Shown piece after piece: positions 1 through 8,492 of a DNA stretch of 49,268 bases. The notes under the pieces were generated by a model. That model did no database searches and was not told the origin of the DNA. It saw nothing but the letters and a program-made list of their open reading frames with translations. Position numbers and translations under genes: made by a program. Origin of the DNA: Sinorhizobium fredii USDA 205 (lineage in GTDB: Bacteria > Pseudomonadota > Alphaproteobacteria > Rhizobiales > Rhizobiaceae); NCBI RefSeq assembly GCF_001461695.1, contig NZ_AUTC01000167.1:1-49268 (forward strand). Reading direction: 5' to 3'. The number at the start of each line of letters is the position of its first letter. Positions within the stretch are counted from its first letter, which is position 1.

Positions 1-1
1 G

Positions 2-223
2 GGGCTTCCTGAACTCGTCCCCGCAGGACCGTTCAACCCTATGGGGGCGCGAGGGATCTATCTCTACCGAGGCAATGCGGACACGCTTTACCGCATCCAC
101 GGCACGAATGAGCAGTCGACAGTCGGTGAATTTGCCTCCTCCGGCTGTTTCCGCATGAGCAACACCGACGTCATCGATCTCTACAAGCGCGTGAAGGTCG
201 GGGCCACGGTGGTCGTCAAGTAG
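2..223 (+). CDS. L,D-transpeptidase (YkuD family), C-terminal part
   Basis: The reading frame is open from the first bases of the window, so the N-terminus lies outside it. The visible 73 residues are the catalytic end of a YkuD/ErfK domain: an LPELVPAGPFNPMG stretch, then YRIHGTNE with the conserved His-Gly, then SSGCFRMSNTDVIDLY, which holds the catalytic cysteine and following arginine. Members of this family form 3-3 cross-links in peptidoglycan or attach proteins to it in the periplasm. The stop codon is only 18 bp before tadA, which has its own AAGGAG site, so the two are probably co-transcribed. A role in opening or reinforcing the cell wall around the pilus machine is inference. Confidence 0.85.
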   Translation, partial: GLPELVPAGPFNPMGARGIYLYRGNADTLYRIHGTNEQSTVGEFASSGCFRMSNTDVIDLYKRVKVGATVVVK

Positions 224-241
224 TTGTAAGGAGTAGGGCTG

Positions 242-1693
242 ATGGCGAACGGGTTTATAGGACGCTTTTACAAGCAACAGCCGCAGGAGAGTGCCGGGCT
301 CAGGCAGATTGCCGAGATAGCCGCCAATGGTGCAACTACGGTCTCTGCCATGCCAAAGGAAGCGGTTGCCGAAGCGGCCGTGGAAGAGCAAGGCCCACTC
401 GGCCTCGACATGGTGTCGGAAAGGGTCAACCTGCACCGCCACCTGTTGGACCAGATCAATCTCGGCATCCTTGACACGCTCGACGAGGAAGAGATTGCCG
501 CCGAGATCCGACCGCTGGTCAAGGAATATATCCGTCGCAACAACTCACCGTTAAATGCCAAGGAAATCAATGACCTCGTCCACGACATCACCGACGAGAT
601 GCTGGGGCTCGGGCCGATCGAACCGCTGCTCGCCGACGAAACCGTCGCCGATATTCTGATCAACGGCCACAAAAGCGTGTATGTGGAACGCCGCGGTCAG
701 CTCGAGAGCACTGCGGTCCGCTTCAAGGACGAGGATCACCTTCTTCGGGTGATCAACAAGATCGTCTCTGCCGTCGGGCGACGGGTCGACGAATCGACCC
801 CGATGGTCGACGCCCGCCTGAAAGACGGCTCGCGCGTCAACGTCGCAATCCGGCCGATCTCAGTCGACGGGCCGCTCGTTTCCATCCGCAAATTCACCCG
901 TAAGCCGCTGACGCTCGAGCGCCTCGTCGAATACGGCGCCATGGCGGATCAGATGCGCATTCTGCTCAGCGCAGCGGTTAAAGGTAGGGTGTCGATGATC
1001 ATCTCGGGCGGTACCGGCTCGGGCAAGACCACTCTGCTCAATGCGCTTTCCTCGCAGATTTCGGAGAAGGAACGGCTAATCACCATCGAGGATGCCGCGG
1101 AACTGCAGCTCCAGCAGCCGCATGTCGGCCGCATGGAAACCAGGCCGCCGACGCTCGACGGCCGCAACGAGATCCGCCAGCGCGAACTCCTGAAGAACGC
1201 GCTGCGCATGCGGCCCGACCGTATCATCGTCGGAGAGGTGCGTGGCGAGGAGGCCTTCGACATGCTGCAGGCGATGAACACCGGCCACGAAGGATCGATG
1301 ACCACCATTCACGCCAATACGCCGCGCGATGCGGTGAGCCGCCTCGAGCAGATGGTCGGCATGGCCGGCATGCCGATGTCGCAGTTGAGCGTCCGCTCCC
1401 AGATCGCCTCGGCGATCACGATCATCGTCCAGGTGCAGCGCCTGAGCGACGGCAGCCGCAAGGTCGTTTCGGTCTCCGAGATCACCGGCATGGAGGGCGA
1501 GGTCGTGCAGATGCAGGAGATCATGCGCTTCAAAAAGACAGGCACCGACGAAAATGGCCGCATACAGGGCGAATTCCGCGCCACCGGCCTACGACCGCGT
1601 TTCATCGAGGAATTCGCCGAAGTCGGAGTCATCATTTCCCCGGCGATCTTCGAACCCGGTAAACCACTTCAGACGGGACCCGGCAAGCCATGA
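242..1693 (+). CDS. tadA: Tad/Flp pilus assembly ATPase TadA (CpaF)
   Basis: This 483-residue protein is the secretion ATPase that powers Flp pilus assembly on the cytoplasmic side of the inner membrane. Walker A GGTGSGKTT is at about residues 256-264, the Asp/Walker B region RPDRIIVGEVRG at about 322-333, and the His box GHEGSMTTIHANT at about 348-360. Together with the N-terminal LGLGPIEPLL region these are typical of the CpaF subfamily. Length is normal. The start is supported by AAGGAG 9 bp upstream. It overlaps tadB by the four bases ATGA, which indicates translational coupling. VirB11 elsewhere in the window belongs to the same superfamily but a different branch. Confidence 0.95.
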   Translation: MANGFIGRFYKQQPQESAGLRQIAEIAANGATTVSAMPKEAVAEAAVEEQGPLGLDMVSERVNLHRHLLDQINLGILDTLDEEEIAAEIRPLVKEYIRRNNSPLNAKEINDLVHDITDEMLGLGPIEPLLADETVADILINGHKSVYVERRGQLESTAVRFKDEDHLLRVINKIVSAVGRRVDESTPMVDARLKDGSRVNVAIRPISVDGPLVSIRKFTRKPLTLERLVEYGAMADQMRILLSAAVKGRVSMIISGGTGSGKTTLLNALSSQISEKERLITIEDAAELQLQQPHVGRMETRPPTLDGRNEIRQRELLKNALRMRPDRIIVGEVRGEEAFDMLQAMNTGHEGSMTTIHANTPRDAVSRLEQMVGMAGMPMSQLSVRSQIASAITIIVQVQRLSDGSRKVVSVSEITGMEGEVVQMQEIMRFKKTGTDENGRIQGEFRATGLRPRFIEEFAEVGVIISPAIFEPGKPLQTGPGKP

Positions 1694-2643
1694 CCCTCAT
1701 CCTCCTCTATGCCGCCGTATTCGTCGCAGCGCTGGTCGCTGCTGAAGCGCTGCTGCGCAGCTACTTTCGAAGCTCCGAACGCCATCAGGCGGTGAACCAT
1801 CGCCTTAGTCTCCTCGAGGGCAGCGAGAACCATCGCGAGACCTACCGCGAAATGCTGAAGGCACGCGGCGTCGACGGGGACTCTCGGTGGCAGCCCCTCA
1901 TGCAGCGGCTGCGGCAGTACTATGTGCAATCCGGCATCAAGTTCGATGTCAAGCGATTTGCCCTCTACGGCGCCGCCGCTGCCATGGGCATCTGGCTGGC
2001 ACTTCAGTTTTTCGTGCCGAGCAACCTCGTCCGGATACCGCTCTTCCTAGCCATCTGTCTGTTGGTGCCGGCGCTTGTCGTCTGGCGGGTGCGCGCCAGG
2101 CGCATGCACAAATTCGCAGAAAAGCTGCCGGAGGCACTCGACGTTGCCAACCGGAGTCTTGCTGCGGGCCACCCGCTTCCGGCAGCGATCTCGCTCGTGG
2201 CGCGCGAAATGCCAGATCCGATCGGTACCGAGTTCGGCCTTCTGTCGGACGAACTGACTTATGGCGTCACGCTCGACGATGCGCTCGTAAATCTCAATGA
2301 GCGGGTCGGCGTCGACGACCTCAACCTGCTCGCCATATCACTGAGCGTCCAGGCCGGAACCGGCGGCAACCTGGTCGAGATCCTGCAGAACCTCTCGAAG
2401 ACCCTACGAGACCGGTTCATGCTGAAAGCGAAGGTCAAGGCGATCTCGGCGGAGGGGCGCATCACCGCGATCTTTATGTCAATCTATCCGTTCCTGCTCT
2501 ACGGCATGATCAAGGCGCTGTCGCCGACCTATTTCGACCCACTCTGGAACAGCGGCTACGGCACCACCATCGTTTCGGGGCTGCTCGTCGTGATGGCGAT
2601 CGGCAACGTCATTCTCTACAAAATGGTCCACTTCGAGTACTGA
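1690..2643 (+). CDS. tadB: Tad pilus assembly inner-membrane protein TadB
   Basis: 317 residues with a T2SSF (GspF-like) domain. There is an N-terminal membrane helix (about residues 2-20), a central pair of hydrophobic segments (about 95-140), a cytoplasmic helical region containing LPEALDVANRSLAAGHPLPAAI, and two C-terminal membrane segments ending KMVHFEY. TadB and TadC are the paired platform proteins that couple TadA to the growing pilus. The gene overlaps tadA by 4 bp and is followed after 9 bp by tadC, so the three form one operon. Order and lengths match other alphaproteobacterial tad loci. Confidence 0.93.
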   Translation: MTLILLYAAVFVAALVAAEALLRSYFRSSERHQAVNHRLSLLEGSENHRETYREMLKARGVDGDSRWQPLMQRLRQYYVQSGIKFDVKRFALYGAAAAMGIWLALQFFVPSNLVRIPLFLAICLLVPALVVWRVRARRMHKFAEKLPEALDVANRSLAAGHPLPAAISLVAREMPDPIGTEFGLLSDELTYGVTLDDALVNLNERVGVDDLNLLAISLSVQAGTGGNLVEILQNLSKTLRDRFMLKAKVKAISAEGRITAIFMSIYPFLLYGMIKALSPTYFDPLWNSGYGTTIVSGLLVVMAIGNVILYKMVHFEY

Positions 2644-2652
2644 GGCGCAGCC

Positions 2653-3594
2653 ATGTGGAACGAGTACGGCATATACCTCATCGTCTTCTTCTCGGTCATG
2701 ATCTTTTCCGCCGCCGCCTCGGAGGTCGTCTTCCGGCGACGCGAGGTGGGTGTCCGGCTTTCGGAGGCCAAATCGCGGGCCACGGGCAATGATATCGTGG
2801 ATGGCGCGATGGCGGATCTCGGCGAGGCCGAGAACCGGCTGATCCGCCGCTATTTCGAGATCACCCGACACGACACCAACGCGAATTCCACGCAAAACCG
2901 GCTCATTCGCGCCGGTTATTTCAGCGCCAATGCAGTCGCGACCTTTCAGGTGATCCGTGCAATCGTCTGCATGGGCGTGCTGGTCTCCTCGGTCTTGGCC
3001 TTCAACCGCTTCTTCCCCGAGACGTCGCGGCTGATGACCCTGCTTATTGCCATGTTCGCCGCCGGCACGACCTTCATTCTCGTAAATATCTATATCGATC
3101 GGCGTGGCGACGCGAAAGAGCGCGAATACCGGCGGCTCTTTCCCGATTTCATGGACATGCTGATCGTCTGCCTGGATGCGGGCATGAGCCTCGAAGCGGC
3201 GGCAAACCGCGTTGCGCGAGAATTCGTCAGCAAGAGGAAGGACTTCGGGCTGCATCTGTCGATCATGATGCTTGAGGTGCGCGGCGGTCGCCGGCTGCGC
3301 GAAGCGCTTGCCAATCTTGCCACGCGGCTCCGAATCGACGAGGCGCGGGCGCTCGCGGTCCTCTTCCGCCAGTCGGAAGAGCTCGGAACAAGCGTGACGC
3401 AGACGCTCCGTGTCTACAGCAAGGAAATGCGCGACCTGCGCATCGTCCGGGCGGAGGAAAAGGCCAATGCCTTGCCGATCAAGATGCTCCTGCCGCTCGG
3501 CGCATTTCTGTTTCCCGTCAGCCTTGTGATCGTGTTGGTCCCCGTCGTCATTCGCGTCATCAGTCTCATCGTCGGCCTGACGCCCGGTGGTTAA
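2653..3594 (+). CDS. tadC: Tad pilus assembly inner-membrane protein TadC
   Basis: 313 residues, the second T2SSF-domain platform protein. It has an N-terminal membrane helix (about residues 8-24), a central hydrophobic pair around 97-140, the conserved FPDFMDMLIVCLDAGMSLEAA segment near residue 165, and a C-terminal hydrophobic hairpin after LPIKMLLPLGAFLFPVS. The start is 9 bp after the tadB stop, with GAGG before it. Presence of both TadB and TadC next to TadA supports a complete inner-membrane motor. The prepilin, prepilin peptidase and secretin genes would be upstream, outside the window. Confidence 0.93.
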   Translation: MWNEYGIYLIVFFSVMIFSAAASEVVFRRREVGVRLSEAKSRATGNDIVDGAMADLGEAENRLIRRYFEITRHDTNANSTQNRLIRAGYFSANAVATFQVIRAIVCMGVLVSSVLAFNRFFPETSRLMTLLIAMFAAGTTFILVNIYIDRRGDAKEREYRRLFPDFMDMLIVCLDAGMSLEAAANRVAREFVSKRKDFGLHLSIMMLEVRGGRRLREALANLATRLRIDEARALAVLFRQSEELGTSVTQTLRVYSKEMRDLRIVRAEEKANALPIKMLLPLGAFLFPVSLVIVLVPVVIRVISLIVGLTPGG

Positions 3595-3611
3595 AGAAAA
3601 GCGAGGTTCTC

Positions 3612-4904
3612 ATGCATTCGCTCGATCAGGTTCATGAAGACATGGCTCCGTCACTCGACGCCCGCATGCCGCTGGCGCCGATGAGCGTCGAAGAATCGGG
3701 GCTCGAATTCTCCTTCCTGTTGCGGCTGGCGGCAAAATGCGCGACCGAGCAGGACACGGTGACGCCCTCGCATCTGGCGGAGCGGATGAAGCTGCCCAAG
3801 GTGGTGGTCAACTTTCTGGTCAAGGAACTCGTAAAGCTCGCCTATATGGAGGCAAGGGGTTTGGCGGGAGAGGACGTGAGGTCTGACATTCGCTACGCGC
3901 TTTCGACCAAGGGCATGGAATATGCCCATGCTGCGATCCGACAATCCTCCTATGTAGGGCCGGCGCCGGTCTCGCTCGACGCCTTCTGCCGCCAGATCGC
4001 CCTGCAGTCCATTCATCACGAGCGAGTCACCCAGGATGGCCTTTTCGCGAGCCTCGAGGGGCTCGTGCTGTCGCCGTCGCTGGTCGAGAAGCTGGGCCCG
4101 GCCATGAATTCCGGGCAATCCATTCTGCTTTATGGCCCGCCGGGAAACGGCAAGACCAGCATTGCCGAGCGCACCTCGCGCCTGTTCCGACAGACGATCT
4201 GGGTGCCCTACGCCATCGAGGTTGGCGGCTACGTGATCAGCTTCTACGACGAAGCAGTTCACCAGTCGGTGGCCGGGACATCCTATCCGAAAGCAGATCA
4301 ACGTTGGGTGGAATGCCGGCGGCCGGTGATCAAGACAGGCGGCGAGCTGACGCTCGATCTTCTCGATCTTTCCTACAGCGAAGGCTCGACCGTGTATGAG
4401 GCGCCGCTGCATCTCAAGGCCTCCGGCGGCGTCTTCATCATCGACGACTTCGGGCGCCAACAGGTGATGCCCCAAGCGCTCATCAACCGCTGGATCGTGC
4501 CGCTTGAGCGCGGCTACGATTTCCTAACCCTCCATACCGGGAAGAAGTTCAAGGTTCCCTTCGACGAACTCGTTGTCTTTTCAACCAATATCGCCCCGAA
4601 GGATCTTTCCGACGAGGCCGGCTTGCGACGGCTGAAATACAAGATATTCGTCAATAACCCATCGCGAGCAGAATATATCCGGATATTCGAGGGCTATGCG
4701 GCAGGCGTGGGCGTGGTAATGTCCGTACCGGACCTGGAACAGTTCTACGATCGCAAATACGGTGCCGAATCACTGGGGTCCTGCTACCATCCCAAGTATC
4801 TTCTGGATTTCATAGGTTCCTATTGCGAGTTCAACGGATTCCGGAAGGTGGCGTCGCTGGAGATGCTGGAGCGAGCGTGGGAAGGGGTCTTCACGGTGGA
4901 CTAG
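3612..4904 (+). CDS. AAA ATPase with N-terminal winged-helix-like region, tad-linked
   Basis: 430 residues, 17 bp downstream of tadC on the same strand. The N-terminal 110 residues look like a winged-helix region (VTPSHLAERMKLPKVVVNFL). They are followed by an AAA core with Walker A GPPGNGKTS at about 175-183, a Walker B-like VFIIDDFGR at about 273-281 and a sensor-1-like VVFSTN. The protein has no signal peptide or membrane helix, so it should be cytoplasmic. It is not one of the core Tad proteins TadA-TadG or RcpA/B. Its position suggests a helper or regulator of pilus assembly, but that is inferred only from linkage. Closest named type that I can give is 'ATPase with chaperone activity'. 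Confidence 0.85.
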   Translation: MHSLDQVHEDMAPSLDARMPLAPMSVEESGLEFSFLLRLAAKCATEQDTVTPSHLAERMKLPKVVVNFLVKELVKLAYMEARGLAGEDVRSDIRYALSTKGMEYAHAAIRQSSYVGPAPVSLDAFCRQIALQSIHHERVTQDGLFASLEGLVLSPSLVEKLGPAMNSGQSILLYGPPGNGKTSIAERTSRLFRQTIWVPYAIEVGGYVISFYDEAVHQSVAGTSYPKADQRWVECRRPVIKTGGELTLDLLDLSYSEGSTVYEAPLHLKASGGVFIIDDFGRQQVMPQALINRWIVPLERGYDFLTLHTGKKFKVPFDELVVFSTNIAPKDLSDEAGLRRLKYKIFVNNPSRAEYIRIFEGYAAGVGVVMSVPDLEQFYDRKYGAESLGSCYHPKYLLDFIGSYCEFNGFRKVASLEMLERAWEGVFTVD

Positions 4905-5050
4905 GCGTCGGGCGGCGTGTGACTATGGTTGGTAAAGGTCACATGAAATACTGAGCCGGGGCGCTTGCCTCGGCAACCATCGGCCCCGACCTCCTGTCGG
5001 GCGGAGGTATTTTTCGAGGGCCACGGCCCGGCTTGCGGCGGAGTGAGGGG

Positions 5051-5605
5051 ATGGCCAGCATGGCGAATATAGAAATTGAGCCCGACGCGCGGCGCGAACG
5101 AACAGCGGACGAGCCGATACGCAAGCGCGCCGTGCCACTCATCGCCCTGGCACTGATATTCCTGCCGTTGAATGCCGGGATCCTGCTCTACACGGCCAAG
5201 AACGCAGCCGACCTCAGAGAAAGCCGCGACGTTCTCGCCGGCGTCAAGCGTTCCCTCGACGGACTGAAGCTGCAGCTCGAAAAACAGGGCCGCAACATCG
5301 CCAGGGGCGCAAAGGCCGATGAGCTGGCAATCGTTCGCCAGCGGCTTGAGAACCTAAAGAAGGCGGTCTCGGAGCTGGACGACGGGATGCGCTCCGGTCT
5401 GCCGAGTTCCGGCGGCTCGGTTATCCTGAGCGCTCCGGGCAAGGGGGCGACGCAGCGCCTCGAGCCATCGCTGACGACCGCTGCCACGGAACTGCAGCCC
5501 CAGGACGGCAGCCTGCCCGCTATGGGGACCGAGGGCGGCAACTTGCCGCGTTACGAAAGGTCTATTTCGCCAGAAGGCAAGTTGATCCTGCGAAAGGTGC
5601 GATAG
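5051..5605 (+). CDS. Small single-pass membrane protein with coiled coil
   Basis: 184 residues. I chose ATG at 5051 because GGAGTGAGG lies just before it; a longer TTG start at 5033 has less support. A charged N-terminus of about 30 residues precedes one membrane helix (PLIALALIFLPLNAGILLY). Next come a heptad-rich, charged segment of about 80 residues likely to form a coiled coil and a low-complexity C-terminus ending RSISPEGKLILRKVR. The shape suggests a periplasmic stalk anchored in the inner membrane. It sits between the tad ATPase block and tadD and may belong to the pilus locus. I do not recognise the family. Confidence 0.75.
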   Translation: MASMANIEIEPDARRERTADEPIRKRAVPLIALALIFLPLNAGILLYTAKNAADLRESRDVLAGVKRSLDGLKLQLEKQGRNIARGAKADELAIVRQRLENLKKAVSELDDGMRSGLPSSGGSVILSAPGKGATQRLEPSLTTAATELQPQDGSLPAMGTEGGNLPRYERSISPEGKLILRKVR

Positions 5606-5725
5606 CCGAAGCTATGCGGCGCTCGTAACGGCGAGAACGCGCTGGCTGCAACGGCGGCATGTGACAGGAACCATGCGATAGAACTTGAGCAGTCCTAACT
5701 CATAGCCGGTTCAAATCAGCAGCAT

Positions 5726-5907
5726 TTCAAAGTGCTACAGCGACGTTTTCGCGTCTGAATCACACTGCGCGATAGTCGCGCAACAGGGTTTGCCGGATGC
5801 GTTCTCCGTCCCTCATCCCTGTCCCTGTCAGGGATCAGGGATCCTTCAAACTGGCTACAGCGCCGTGCGTCTTTTGAGACGCACAAAGATCGCTGTAGCA
5901 CTTTGAA
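5726..5907. repeat. 182-bp segment flanked by perfect 17-bp inverted repeats
   Basis: TTCAAAGTGCTACAGCG at 5726-5742 is repeated as its exact reverse complement at 5891-5907. The enclosed DNA has further palindromes and no open frame. The right-hand part, 5855-5907, is itself a hairpin that is nearly duplicated at 12761-12814. This looks like a non-autonomous palindromic element or a mosaic of rhizobial intergenic repeats rather than a transposon; no target duplication was identified. Confidence 0.75.
5855..5907. repeat. Rhizobial-type palindromic repeat, copy 1
   Basis: A two-level hairpin: CTACAGCG pairs with CGCTGTAG, and inside it GTGCGTCT pairs with AGACGCAC. The sequence continues into CACTTTGAAT and ends at the base before the tadD stop codon (5908). 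Copy 2 at 12761-12814 differs at only a few positions, mostly in the loop and spacer. It could end transcripts or stabilise 3' ends of the minus-strand gene. Confidence 0.8.
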
Positions 5908-6432
5908 TTACCGCTGCGCGTATTTGACGCTGTTCTTCATCAACTCGAGATTGCGCGCGGTCGTCTCATTCGCAGGGTCGAGCTCGTATGCCTTGAGGAA
6001 GTACTGCCGTGCGCGCGGCAGGTCGCCACGCAGGAGACGCGAATACCCGACATTGTTGTAATAAACCGGACTGTTGCCGATCATCTTGGAGAGTTGCTGA
6101 TAGGCCCGATCCGACGTGTCGAACCGCCCGATCATGTCAGCAGAGGCAGCGAAGCCGAGCCAAGCAGCAGGGTCCTGTGGGAAAACGGCAACCGCACGTT
6201 TGTAGATGGCGTAGGACTTTCCGTAGTTCTTTTCCTTGAACTGCAACTTGCCAGTCGTGATCAGTTCATCGTTTTTGTAGAAGGCGACCGCCGAGTCGTC
6301 CTCGAGAGTTTTGGCACTATCGCCAAATGCCGCAACGTCGTCGAACGCAGCCGATTGGCATCCACTCAGGACGAGTGCGGCCAACAGCAACGGCGAAAGG
6401 CGACCAAGTCGTGACTGAATTTGATCTATCAA
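5908..6432 (-). CDS. tadD: TadD-like TPR lipoprotein
   Basis: 174 residues starting at TTG, with AAGGGG about 9 bp upstream and no better in-frame start. The N-terminus is a lipoprotein signal ending LVLSGC, with the lipid-carrying cysteine near residue 25. The rest is tetratricopeptide repeats, visible as YGKSYAIYKRAVAVFPQDPAAW, then YNNVGYSRLLRGDLPRARQYF and AYELDPANETTARNLELM. TadD proteins are outer-membrane pilotins needed for Flp secretin assembly. It is on the opposite strand to tadABC, facing them, so it is a separate transcription unit of the same pilus locus. Confidence 0.85.
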   Translation of the reverse strand: MIDQIQSRLGRLSPLLLAALVLSGCQSAAFDDVAAFGDSAKTLEDDSAVAFYKNDELITTGKLQFKEKNYGKSYAIYKRAVAVFPQDPAAWLGFAASADMIGRFDTSDRAYQQLSKMIGNSPVYYNNVGYSRLLRGDLPRARQYFLKAYELDPANETTARNLELMKNSVKYAQR

Positions 6433-6765
6433 TATTCATCCCCTTAACACTGGGCCATCCTAGACTCGCGTTTTCTCACGCTCACGTAAAATTTTATGCG
6501 ATGGAAGCTAACAAATGAAGAATTCGCGCCAATAGTCGCCAAAGAGAGACACATGCCTTCGACCGCGATTGCGCCGCCTGAGGGGAAGCTTGCCTCCAAG
6601 GCGCTTCCTTGCCACCGGCCAAGCCGAAAGCGATTACCCGAGGCAGGAGCCAGTTGAAGAGGTCGAAAAGGCGCAGCTTGATTCTTCCGGTAACGCCTGG
6701 GAGTGCAACCGGCCGTATCAGTTCCGTAGCGGGTCTGCATTATGGAGTGACGATCTCTGATATCG
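6433..6765. other. Intergenic region, no supported gene
   Basis: About 330 bp. The part next to tadD is AT-rich (around 6483-6520) and is the likely tadD promoter. A 34-codon frame starting at 6553 has weak translation signals and no recognisable product. The right end holds a small hairpin, GTGACGAT at 6747-6754 against ATCGTCAC at 6762-6769, overlapping the 3' end of the desaturase gene. Confidence 0.5.
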
Positions 6766-7848
6766 TCACAGGCCTTGTGTCACACCAGGGGGCGCCGTGA
6801 AGCGCCTGTCATGATTGAACGCCGCACGGGCAGCATCTTGGAATGAAACGAGTTTCTGGCGTCCGTCATCCCAAAGGACGAGCCTGACGCATTGCAAGCT
6901 TTCCCAAAGAGTGATGCGACCGATATGCGCGAGCGGCGGATGGTCGCGAAGTACTTCCGGCAGTCTGTAGTAAGGGATCCTGCTCGACAGGTGATGAACG
7001 TGATGGATGCCGATATTGCCGGTCAACCATCGCAGCACCAGCGGCAGGTCATAGTGGGAGGCACCATGCAGAGCGGCCTGGGGGAAGTGCCAATCATCAC
7101 CGGCCGACCAGTGCGTATCTTCAAACTGATGCTGCACATAGAAGAGCCAGATGCCGGCGGCGCCCGACAGGAGCACAATCGGCAGGTGGATCAAGAGGAA
7201 CGGCAGGAGTCCGATCGCCCAAGCCATCAAGGCGGCGCACACCCCGATCGCCACATTCGTCGCCATCGTCGAGACCCAGGGCAGCGCCCCACCGTTCATC
7301 ATTCCGACCGGCAGGCGCTGTTTGAGGAGAAAGAGCCAGGCCGGGCCGAAGCCGAACATCACCAGCGGGTGCCGGTACAGGCGATAGCCGAGGCGCTTGA
7401 TGGGTGAAAGTGCATGGTATTCCGAGACTGTGAGCGTGGTGATGTCGCCGACACCCCGCTCGTCCAGATTGCCGGCCGAGGCGTGGTGAGCGGCGTGCGC
7501 CCGGCGCCAGTAATCGTAAGGCGTCAGGGTCAGCACGCCGATGACGCGTCCCGTCCAATCGTCGAGGCCGCGGCGGGCGAAGAACGAGCCGTGGCCGCAA
7601 TCGTGCTGGATCATGAAAAGCCTGAGGAGGAAGGCCGCGGCCGGAATGACCGCGATCAGCCCGTACCAGAAGCTGTGAGCGAGCGAAAAATAAGCGATGG
7701 CCCAGAAACCGGCGAACGGAACGGCAGTGACCAGAAGCTCCAGGACGCTGCGCCCGATTCGGGGCTGACGGTATTTCGCAAGGGTCTTCAACCATGCCCC
7801 GGCGTTGTCTTCAGCAAGGGATGCCAGTGGACGGGCATGTGCGTTCAT
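6766..7848 (-). CDS. Membrane fatty acid desaturase
   Basis: 360 residues from the ATG at 7848; a GTG at 7878 would add 10 residues. All three histidine boxes of the membrane di-iron desaturases are present: HDCGH at 82-86, HAAHH at 118-122 and HHVHH at 282-286. Long hydrophobic stretches at about 38-80, 161-180 and 195-237 make the membrane-spanning hairpins. The enzyme would insert a double bond into acyl chains of membrane lipids using oxygen and an electron donor. The exact regioselectivity cannot be read from the sequence, although the layout is that of delta-12/omega-6-like bacterial enzymes. A nearby cold-shock gene suggests membrane adaptation to cold. Confidence 0.9.
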   Translation of the reverse strand: MNAHARPLASLAEDNAGAWLKTLAKYRQPRIGRSVLELLVTAVPFAGFWAIAYFSLAHSFWYGLIAVIPAAAFLLRLFMIQHDCGHGSFFARRGLDDWTGRVIGVLTLTPYDYWRRAHAAHHASAGNLDERGVGDITTLTVSEYHALSPIKRLGYRLYRHPLVMFGFGPAWLFLLKQRLPVGMMNGGALPWVSTMATNVAIGVCAALMAWAIGLLPFLLIHLPIVLLSGAAGIWLFYVQHQFEDTHWSAGDDWHFPQAALHGASHYDLPLVLRWLTGNIGIHHVHHLSSRIPYYRLPEVLRDHPPLAHIGRITLWESLQCVRLVLWDDGRQKLVSFQDAARAAFNHDRRFTAPPGVTQGL

Positions 7849-7935
7849 CAAACTGGTCCGTATTTCCTCGCCTCGCACACACTCGCCAAGGCCCTGTGGC
7901 TTGCGGTTGAGTCTCAGGCGCAGTGGTTGAAAGTG

Positions 7936-8316
7936 TCAGGCCTGACGAGCCTTGCGTGCCGCATAACGGCGATCGCGCTCGGCTTTGCGGGCAGCTTCGT
8001 CGGCCACGACCCGTGCAACGCGATTGGCAATTTCAGCCTGCCGGGCTTCGGCTTCTTTCCTCGCCTCGATTTCGGCGGCCGCAGCCGCTGCTGCGGCTTC
8101 CGCCAGCAGGCGCTGGTTTTCGGCTGTCTTCAATGCTTCGCGTTCCGCCCGACGGACTTCGCGTGCGGCCGCCACCGCTTCGCGGGCGGCAAGCCGCTGC
8201 TGCATCTCGGGATCAGTCGCCTTCGGGGCGGAGGCGAATTTTTCCAGAAGCTGACGCTTGGCCTCGGCCGCAGCAGTGCGGCGTTCGGCAAAGCCATTGG
8301 CGTTGAGGTGTCTCAA
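7936..8316 (-). CDS. DUF6481 family protein, Ala/Arg/Glu-rich helix
   Basis: 126 residues, starting MRHLNANGFAERRTAAAEAK. Nearly the whole chain is a charged, alanine-rich helix with a run of eight alanines near the middle (AEAAAAAAAAEIEAR). No signal peptide or membrane segment is present. I recognise the N-terminal sequence as the DUF6481 family of rhizobia, whose function is unknown. It lies downstream of a cold-shock gene on the same strand, but a terminator-like hairpin separates them. Confidence 0.85.
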   Translation of the reverse strand: MRHLNANGFAERRTAAAEAKRQLLEKFASAPKATDPEMQQRLAAREAVAAAREVRRAEREALKTAENQRLLAEAAAAAAAAEIEARKEAEARQAEIANRVARVVADEAARKAERDRRYAARKARQA

Positions 8317-8410
8317 TAGATATTTCCTTAATTCTCATGGTCACGAGCTTTCCCGCCACTTTCGGAAGGAGGACTCGGGATGTTGCGCCCGCAATGGAGC
8401 CCAGAACAAG

Positions 8411-8440
8411 AAAAAGGCCAGACATCCGCCTGGCCTTTTC
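8411..8440 (-). terminator. Rho-independent terminator after the cold-shock gene
   Basis: AAAAGGCCAG (8412-8421) and CTGGCCTTTT (8430-8439) form a 10-bp stem with an 8-base loop. Read on the minus strand, the stem is followed by a run of T. It lies 50-80 bp beyond the stop of the cold-shock gene and ahead of the DUF6481 gene, so it should end the cold-shock transcript. Confidence 0.8.
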
Positions 8441-8492
8441 GAACTTCTTGCCGCCATGCCAGTACATCCGTGGTCATCGGCGGCCAAAAGCT

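Larger units (their letters stand above)
5606..5907. other. Intergenic stretch between convergent tad genes
   Basis: About 300 bp between two convergent genes. No coding sequence is supported. Its right two thirds consist of the inverted-repeat element described separately, including a small inner hairpin built from TCCCTG/CAGGGA units near 5817-5843. Confidence 0.7.

Noticed and set aside
5817..5843. Possible CRISPR-like short repeats (CCCTGTC / CAGGGATC)
   Set aside because: Only a few degenerate copies forming one hairpin, no regular spacing or spacers.
7414..8319. Plus-strand frame spanning the desaturase and DUF6481 genes
   Set aside because: It crosses two real minus-strand genes and their intergenic gap and has no homology signal.
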